This document shows, in pieces, positions 58,795 through 64,000 of a DNA stretch of 64,000 nt. A model generated the notes under the pieces. It was not told the origin of the DNA. It did not search any database and saw only the letters and a program-made list of their open reading frames with translations. A program made the translations under genes and the position numbers. The stretch lies in NCBI GenBank assembly GCA_900547475.1, contig URGW01000009.1, positions 24,224 through 88,223 on the forward strand, written 5' to 3'. Each line of letters begins with the position of its first letter. Within the stretch, counting starts at the first letter, position 1. Source of the stretch: an uncultured Clostridium sp. (lineage in GTDB: Bacteria; Bacillota; Clostridia; Clostridiales; Clostridiaceae).

Positions 58795-60477
58795 ATGATT
58801 TTACTAGATAAAGCACTGAAATATTGTAATGATGTAGTTGAAGGGAAAGAAATAACTACAGATGAAGTTAAATTGCAATGCAAAATATTTCTAGAGGATT
58901 ATTATAAAAATCAATATTTAGATGAATTTGAGTTTTGTTTTAGTGAAAATAAGTTAAAAAAAATAAATAATCTATTAAAATTATTTAATTATGCTACTGG
59001 ATTTATTGCTGGAAAACAAGTTTTAGAGGGATTGGAAGGTTTTCAATGTCTCTTTTTATCGGCTATTTTTGGATGGAGATATAAAAGTAATAAGAAAAAG
59101 TTTAGATATAGAGATGTAGTTTTGTTTATTCCTAGAAAAAATGCTAAGACATTTATAATAGCAGTGGTATTTTTACTTTTAATGCTAACAGAACAAGCAT
59201 TTAGTGAGTTTTATTCCATTTGCATAGATAGGGATTTAGCAAAAGAAGTTAGAAAAGCTATGGCTCAAATAATTGAAGCTAGTCCAGCAATTAAAAAACA
59301 TTTCTTTGTATCGGAAAGTGAAATAGGAATTATAAAATGTAAAATAACAAATAGTTTTTATTATCCAAGAACAGCAAATGCAAATAAAAATAACGCTATA
59401 CGACCAGCAGCAGTTTGTTGTGATGAAGTTGGAGCATTTACTGATAACAAAAACATACAAGCTATGAGAAAAGGGCAATTATCTGTTTTAAATCCTATAA
59501 TGTTAAAAATAACTACAGCATATGCAGAAAGCAATTCTATTATGCCAGAAGAATTAGAGTATGATAGAGCAGTTCTTGAAGGTACTATAGATAATAAAAG
59601 ATTATTTTGTTTGCTTTATTATTGCAACAAAGAAGAAGTATGGACAGATGAGGGATTATATAAAGCTAATCCATTGAGAGTTGAAGAAAATTACAATGAA
59701 ATTAGAGCAGATAGAGAAACAGCTAAGATAAAAATAAGTGAACAGGAAGAATTATTTACTAAAAATTTTAATATTTTCTTAGAAAGTAATGAGATAAATA
59801 AATATATAAATATAGACTATTGGAAGAAATGTAGCAGGCAAAATATTAATTTTAAAGATAAAGAAGTTGTTATTGGAGTTGATTTATCTGTTACTACTGA
59901 CTTAACAGCAGTTTCTATGATGTATATTGATAATGGGAAGGTTTATTGTAAATCTCATGGATTCTTACCAGAAGATAGTTTAGCAGATAGAAGAGAAAAT
60001 ATTAATTATAGAGATTATGCTAAAAGAGGATACTGTGATTTACATAAAGGTATGACTGTAAATTATACTAAGGTTGAAGAATATATAAGAACTATAGAGG
60101 AAAAGTATGAGTGTACTATTAAATGCATTGTAACAGATCCTATGAATGCTAAAGAACTTATGGAAAGATTATCAGAAGATTATGATGTTATTTTACTTAA
60201 GCAAACATATACAAATTTAAGTCCAGCAACTAAGGAGTTTAGGAAGAGAATATATGATGATGAAGTAAGATATGAAGAAAATGAGTTATTAGATTGGAAT
60301 ATGAGAAATGCAATTACAACTAAAGGTAAATCTGATGATGAGATGTTAGCTAAAGAGGATAAGAATAAGCAGCGTGTAGACATGGTTGCAGCTTTAATTT
60401 TTGCTTATACAGAATTTGTAGTGCCAGATGATGGATACAATGCAATAGAGGTATTAGATAGTATGGATTGGGGGTAA
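58795..60477 (+). CDS. terL: phage terminase large subunit
   Basis: The 560-residue protein has an ATPase half with the Walker A-like PRKNAKT (113-119) and Walker B AAVCCDE (Asp210, Glu211), and an RNase H-like nuclease half with aspartates in VIGVDLSVTTDLTAV, VTDPMN and RVDMVAALIFAY. It pumps DNA into the prohead and cuts it. It is of the Terminase_1 type found in HK97-like cos phages. Confidence 0.95.
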   Translation: MILLDKALKYCNDVVEGKEITTDEVKLQCKIFLEDYYKNQYLDEFEFCFSENKLKKINNLLKLFNYATGFIAGKQVLEGLEGFQCLFLSAIFGWRYKSNKKKFRYRDVVLFIPRKNAKTFIIAVVFLLLMLTEQAFSEFYSICIDRDLAKEVRKAMAQIIEASPAIKKHFFVSESEIGIIKCKITNSFYYPRTANANKNNAIRPAAVCCDEVGAFTDNKNIQAMRKGQLSVLNPIMLKITTAYAESNSIMPEELEYDRAVLEGTIDNKRLFCLLYYCNKEEVWTDEGLYKANPLRVEENYNEIRADRETAKIKISEQEELFTKNFNIFLESNEINKYINIDYWKKCSRQNINFKDKEVVIGVDLSVTTDLTAVSMMYIDNGKVYCKSHGFLPEDSLADRRENINYRDYAKRGYCDLHKGMTVNYTKVEEYIRTIEEKYECTIKCIVTDPMNAKELMERLSEDYDVILLKQTYTNLSPATKEFRKRIYDDEVRYEENELLDWNMRNAITTKGKSDDEMLAKEDKNKQRVDMVAALIFAYTEFVVPDDGYNAIEVLDSMDWG

Positions 60478-60481
60478 TTAG

Positions 60482-60640
60482 ATGAAAAAGTGGGTTAAAA
60501 AGAATATAGTAGATATTTTAGTTGGTGTTTCACTAATTATTCTTATACTAACAACATTATCACTTAATATTTATATTGGGTTATACTTGCTATCCTTAGT
60601 TTTGTTCGGGATAGCATTAATTATATCTAGATATAGATAG
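60482..60640 (+). CDS. small membrane protein between terL and portal (52 aa)
   Basis: A 52-residue protein with two membrane helices (IVDILVGVSLIILILTTLSL and IGLYLLSLVLFGIALII), basic at both ends. It starts four bases after the terL stop with only a weak RBS inside that gene (ATTGGGGGT). Small genes here are common in HK97-like phages; the role is unknown. Confidence 0.6.
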   Translation: MKKWVKKNIVDILVGVSLIILILTTLSLNIYIGLYLLSLVLFGIALIISRYR

Positions 60641-60651
60641 GAGGTGAGAAA

Positions 60652-61881
60652 ATGTTTGAAAAGTTATTTGAAAAAAGGAGCTATACAGGTGAAAATCCAT
60701 TTGATTTTACTTCATGGATAAAGGGAGAAACATATGATATTGTAGGCAACGATAGCACATATTTAAAATGTATCAATATTTTTGCTGAAAATATAGCAAA
60801 ATTACCTATAGTGACTAAGACAAAAACTGAAAAAGGAGATATAGATGCTGATGATTTTTATCTTTATGAGTTATTAAGATTAAGACCTAATTCATCAATG
60901 AATGCATTTGAATGTATAAAATCACTTATAGCTATGACAAAACATCATGGGAGTGCTGGATTATATATAGATAGGCAGAAAGGAATCATTAAAGGTCTTT
61001 ATCCAGTTAAAATAATTCAGTTTACAGTTGATAATAAGGGACTTATAGAATCTACTAAAGAAAATAAGGTTTTAGTCGATTTTATATGTGGAGATATAAG
61101 TGGAACTTGTTTTGAGAAAGATATTATTATTTTAAGAGATAATTCTATAAATGGAATTAATTTCAGAAGAACAAAATCTTATATTAGAGATAGTGTCGAA
61201 ACCAATATTAAGGCACAACAATATCAAAAACAATTATTTGAAAATGGGTTAACTAATAAAATAGTAGTTCAATTAACGTCTGATATAAAAGAAGAGAAAG
61301 AACTAAGGAAGGTTCAAAATAAATTTAATAAGATTTTTTCAAACAATGGAAGAGTATTTACAGTACCAGCAGGATATAATGTATCTGATCTAAATCTTTC
61401 TTTAGCTGATAGTCAGTTTGCAGAATTAAAGATTATGGGGAAAAAAGATGTTACAAGTGCTTTAGGGGTACCGTATTCTTTAATAGAAAAAGGCTCATTA
61501 ACAGAAGAAGAAACAATAGCATTTTTAAGTAATGCTATTATTCCAATTATAACTGCATTAGAGCAAGAAATGGACTGGAAGTTACTAACTCCAACTGAAA
61601 GAAAACAAGGTTATAAAATTAGATTTAATGTAAATGCAATGCTTAGGACAAGTCCTGAAAAGCAAAGTGTTATATTGGATAGATATGTTAAAGATGGTAT
61701 TTATACAATTAATGATTGCAAGAGAATACTTGGAGTACCACTTGTTGAAGGTGGAGATATAGTAACGTTACCATCTGGACAAATAACCTTAGAAAATCTT
61801 ATTTCTGGTAATGCTACATGGCAAAAAGAGTCTACTGCGAAGGGGGGTGATAACGGTGAAAACGGAGAGAATCAAGATTAA
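60652..61881 (+). CDS. phage portal protein, HK97 type
   Basis: The 409-residue protein has the portal signature regions VGNDSTYLKCINIFAENIAKLPI, IIILRDNSINGI, GRVFTVPAGYNVSDLNLSLADSQFAELK and DVTSALGVPYSLI. Twelve copies would form the DNA-entry vertex. The C-terminal tail is Gly/Glu-rich and overlaps the protease gene by 26 bases. RBS GGAGGTG. Confidence 0.95.
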   Translation: MFEKLFEKRSYTGENPFDFTSWIKGETYDIVGNDSTYLKCINIFAENIAKLPIVTKTKTEKGDIDADDFYLYELLRLRPNSSMNAFECIKSLIAMTKHHGSAGLYIDRQKGIIKGLYPVKIIQFTVDNKGLIESTKENKVLVDFICGDISGTCFEKDIIILRDNSINGINFRRTKSYIRDSVETNIKAQQYQKQLFENGLTNKIVVQLTSDIKEEKELRKVQNKFNKIFSNNGRVFTVPAGYNVSDLNLSLADSQFAELKIMGKKDVTSALGVPYSLIEKGSLTEEETIAFLSNAIIPIITALEQEMDWKLLTPTERKQGYKIRFNVNAMLRTSPEKQSVILDRYVKDGIYTINDCKRILGVPLVEGGDIVTLPSGQITLENLISGNATWQKESTAKGGDNGENGENQD

Positions 61882-62473
61882 CACTACTTTTGAAGTAAGA
61901 AATATTGGAGAAGGTGAAGAAAAGCAAACTCATTTACAAGGTTATGCATTAACTTTTGATAGTTTAAGTGAGGATTTAGGCTATTTTAGAGAAATAATCA
62001 GAAAAGGTGCTTTAGATAACTGTAAAATGGATAATGTAGTCCTTAATGTTAATCATGATATGGATAAGCCTTTAGCTAGAAATAATAAAGGTAAAGGTAA
62101 TGGAATTGGAACATTAACATTAACAGTTGATGAAAAGGGTCTTTTCTTCGATGCAATACCAACTGATACATCTTATAGTAGAGATTTAATTTCTAACATG
62201 GAAGCTGGAATAATAGATAAATGCAGTTTTGCATTTATGTTAGACTGGCAAGATGATGAAGCTCAAACTTGGGATTGGGATACCAATAACAGAGGATATG
62301 ATTTAAGAACTATAAATAAGATTAAGGAAATATTTGATGTATCTATTGTTACTAATCCAGCTTATGAAAGTACAAGTTGCACAAGCTATAAAAGAGCTAA
62401 AGAAGATTTAGAAAAAGAAAGAAATAATGAAATTAGAAAAAGGAAACTTAAATTAGAGTTAGATTTAATTTAA
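61856..62473 (+). CDS. prohead maturation protease, HK97/U35 family
   Basis: About 205 residues with the serine-protease motifs of this family: His67 in VNHDMDKPLARN and Ser124 in IDKCSFAF. The last 40 residues are a basic coiled-coil tail (KEDLEKERNNEIRKRKLKLE), probably removed after assembly. GTG 61856 follows AGGGGGGTG; a longer frame from 61811 has no RBS. It cleaves the capsid delta domain. Confidence 0.9.
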   Translation: MKTERIKINTTFEVRNIGEGEEKQTHLQGYALTFDSLSEDLGYFREIIRKGALDNCKMDNVVLNVNHDMDKPLARNNKGKGNGIGTLTLTVDEKGLFFDAIPTDTSYSRDLISNMEAGIIDKCSFAFMLDWQDDEAQTWDWDTNNRGYDLRTINKIKEIFDVSIVTNPAYESTSCTSYKRAKEDLEKERNNEIRKRKLKLELDLI

Positions 62474-62508
62474 GTTTTTTTATTTTACTTAAACATGGAG
62501 GAATAAAA

Positions 62509-63606
62509 ATGGGAATAGAAGAGTTAAGACAATTATTAGAACAAAAGAAAATTGAAGCTAGAGGTTTACTAGAAACTGATTTAGCAAAAGCCGAGAAAAC
62601 AATGGAAGAAGTAAGAGAACTTCAAAAGAAAATAGCTTTATACGAAGAAATTGAAGAGCAAGAAAAAAGAGATTTAGAAAATCAAAGAGATCAAAAAAAC
62701 ATAAGAAAAGGAGATGATGATATGGCAGTAAACGAAATGAGAGCTATAGTAAAAAGTGTAATGGGAGAAAGTTTGACTCTAGAAGAAAGAGCTAACATAA
62801 AAACAACTGATAATGCAGCTGTTATTCCTAAAGAATTTGTAAATCAATTACAAGAAATTAAAAAAGGATTTGGATCTTTAAAAGAATATTGTGATGTTAT
62901 TACAGTAACGAAGAATTCAGGAACTATACCAGTAGTTGATTTAGACCAAAATACATTACCAGATGTTGCTGAAGGGGATAATATAACTGATGGAACTTTA
63001 GTAACTACTGAATTAACTTACGCATGTAAGAAAGTAGGGTTAATTCAATCTTTAACTTCTGAATTAGTAGAAGATGCCGAAATAGAAATAGAGAGTTTAG
63101 TAAATAAGAATTTTGCTGAAATAGCTGTTGTTACAGAAAATACTAGAATATTAAATGTTTTAAAAAATAATGCAACAGAAGTAGAAGAGGTTACAGATTA
63201 TACTGATATTCAAATTGCTATTGATAAATCACTACCAGCTGTAAAAAATGGATTAGTTACTTTTACAAATACTGAAGGATTTGCTTATTTAAAGAACTTA
63301 AAAGATTCACAAAAAAGACCATTAAACTTAGTAACTGAAGTTAATGGTAAGTATTATTTCAATGGCAAAGAGTTAGTTGTAGTTGACGATACTTTATTAA
63401 CAGCGACTCCAACTAAGAAAATATTTATTGTTGCTAATCCAAAAGAAGCAGTAAAATTTGTTGAAAGAAAAGGTGTTACTATTGCAAGAAGTACAGAAGC
63501 TGGATTTAGAGATGATACAGTAAAATTAAGAATTTTAGAAAGACTTGATGTTGTTAAGGGTGCAACTAGATCAATAAAGAAAATAGAATTTACAGTTACT
63601 CCCTAG
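62509..63606 (+). CDS. major capsid protein, HK97 fold, with probable +1 frameshift product
   Basis: The 365-residue protein has an N-terminal coiled-coil delta domain (about 1-73, ELRQLLEQKKIEARGLLE ... QRDQKNIRKG) that should be cleaved off near DDDMAVNE. The HK97-type shell domain follows (VIPKEFVNQLQEIKKGFGSLKEYCDVI ... SLTSELVEDAEIEIESLV ... FVERKGVTIARSTEAGFRDDTVKLRILERLDVV). The last sense codon is CCC before TAG. A +1 slip there would add 22 residues ending in lysine-rich repeats. Confidence 0.95.
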   Translation: MGIEELRQLLEQKKIEARGLLETDLAKAEKTMEEVRELQKKIALYEEIEEQEKRDLENQRDQKNIRKGDDDMAVNEMRAIVKSVMGESLTLEERANIKTTDNAAVIPKEFVNQLQEIKKGFGSLKEYCDVITVTKNSGTIPVVDLDQNTLPDVAEGDNITDGTLVTTELTYACKKVGLIQSLTSELVEDAEIEIESLVNKNFAEIAVVTENTRILNVLKNNATEVEEVTDYTDIQIAIDKSLPAVKNGLVTFTNTEGFAYLKNLKDSQKRPLNLVTEVNGKYYFNGKELVVVDDTLLTATPTKKIFIVANPKEAVKFVERKGVTIARSTEAGFRDDTVKLRILERLDVVKGATRSIKKIEFTVTP

Positions 63607-63673
63607 TGAAACCCTAGAAAATGCTAGGGTGGGAAAAGCAAAAGTAGGTAAAGCGAAAGTAGGAAAGGAATAG
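63601..63673 (+). other. candidate programmed +1 frameshift site and capsid C-terminal extension
   Basis: At CCC-TAG (63601-63606) a +1 slip from CCC to CCT continues in an open frame with AGT GAA ACC CTA to the stop at 63671-63673, giving 22 extra residues that end VGKAKVGKAKVGKE. A perfect 7-bp hairpin ACCCTAG/CTAGGGT (63611-63617 with 63624-63630) starts 4 bases after the stop. The added frame has no RBS or start of its own, ends 13 bases before the next ATG, and keeps codon-level repeats. Confidence 0.6.
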
Positions 63674-63686
63674 GAAGGTGATGTAA

Positions 63687-64000
63687 ATGGCATATCAAAA
63701 ACATACGTGGCAAAATGATGAAGTAATTTCAGCAGAAAGATTAAATGCTATAGAAAATGGTATAGCAGAAATAGAATTAACTCCTGGACCTAAGGGAGAA
63801 AAAGGAGAAGCTGGTCCTCAAGGTCCTCAAGGTGAAGTTGGTCCAGCTGGTCCTCAAGGTCCTCAAGGTGAAGTTGGTCCAGCTGGTCCTCAAGGTGAGC
63901 AAGGTTTACAAGGTTTACAAGGTCCTAAGGGAGAAAAAGGAGAAGCTGGTCCTCAAGGTCCTCAAGGTGAAGTTGGTCCAGCTGGTCCTCAAGGTCCTCA
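63687..64000 (+). CDS. collagen-like head fibre protein (3' end outside window)
   Basis: At least 104 codons are visible. The first about 33 residues (AYQKHTWQNDEVISAERLNAIENGIAEIE) form the head-anchoring segment seen in phage head fibre proteins. They are followed by uninterrupted Gly-X-Y triplets (GPKGEKGEAGPQGPQGEVGP) that should form a collagen triple helix. At the DNA level the block from about 63789 is repeated from about 63921. RBS GGAAGGTGATGTAA. Placement right after the capsid gene fits a capsid decoration. Confidence 0.88.
   Translation, partial: MAYQKHTWQNDEVISAERLNAIENGIAEIELTPGPKGEKGEAGPQGPQGEVGPAGPQGPQGEVGPAGPQGEQGLQGLQGPKGEKGEAGPQGPQGEVGPAGPQGP

Larger units (their letters stand above)
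43081..64000. mobile_element. temperate prophage, HK97-like head module, left part
   Basis: The order integrase and repressor (leftward), divergent early operon, replication genes, late regulators, HNH, terminases, portal, prohead protease, capsid and head fibre is that of a siphovirus-type temperate phage. All structural genes seen are intact, so it may be functional. The tail, lysis and right attachment site lie beyond 64000. The left border is inferred to be just after rlmD. Confidence 0.93.

Overview
The window is very AT-rich and comes from a spore-forming Firmicute, most likely Clostridium in the strict sense. The support is an alpha/beta-type small acid-soluble spore protein, a SpoIVFB-type protease, a Min system with MinE, the mreBCD-pbp2-minCDE-rodA block, and the rng-rplU-prp-rpmA-obg-yhbY-nadD-yqeK order usual in clostridia. 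I see no tRNA, rRNA, CRISPR array or insertion sequence.

Region 1 (1-16000) is mixed chromosome: the end of a sensor kinase, an orphan LicT-type antiterminator behind its own promoter and hairpin, a secreted cysteine phytase-like phosphatase, a RecB/Cas4-like nuclease, a spore protein followed by a compact possible RNA, a YhaO-YhaN-MutS-like-exonuclease DNA-processing cluster, a CBS protein, an S1-repeat protein, PepD and a SPOR-domain protein. Region 2 (16000-26100) is the cell-shape and division cluster maf-radC-mreBCD-pbp2-minCDE-rodA. Region 3 (26100-38150) runs from spoIVFB through the radical SAM/DUF2344 pair, RNase G, an L21 leader with rplU-prp-rpmA, obg, yhbY, nadD, yqeK, an LCP cell-wall ligase and a pseudouridine synthase. 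Prp and the extended L27 N-terminus form a matched processing pair. Region 4 (38150-43040) holds a D,D-carboxypeptidase, a ComEA-like protein, a lipoprotein, an RDD protein and an RlmD-type 23S rRNA methyltransferase.

Region 5 (about 43080 to beyond 64000) is the left part of a temperate siphovirus-type prophage with an HK97-like head, integrated just after rlmD. The order is integrase and repressor leftward, then a rightward early operon starting at a promoter whose spacer is a repressor-type operator. The operon continues with regulators, a replication initiator containing 24-bp iterons, a helicase loader, SSB, many small proteins, a second tyrosine recombinase and a RemA/DUF370 homologue. 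After a strong terminator come a small HTH regulator, a third (catalytic-domain-only) recombinase, an HNH nuclease, a candidate cos site, small and large terminase, portal, prohead protease, major capsid protein and a collagen-like head fibre that runs off the window.

The most interesting signal is at the end of the capsid gene. CCC-TAG is followed in the +1 frame by 22 open codons ending in lysine-rich repeats, with a hairpin just downstream. This matches the arrangement of programmed +1 frameshifting described for Listeria phage PSA. Other points worth checking are three tyrosine recombinases in one prophage, the phage RemA, a duplicated gene start encoding a clamp-binding-like QVSIF motif, the repressor operators, and the possible three-way-junction RNA after the spore protein gene.
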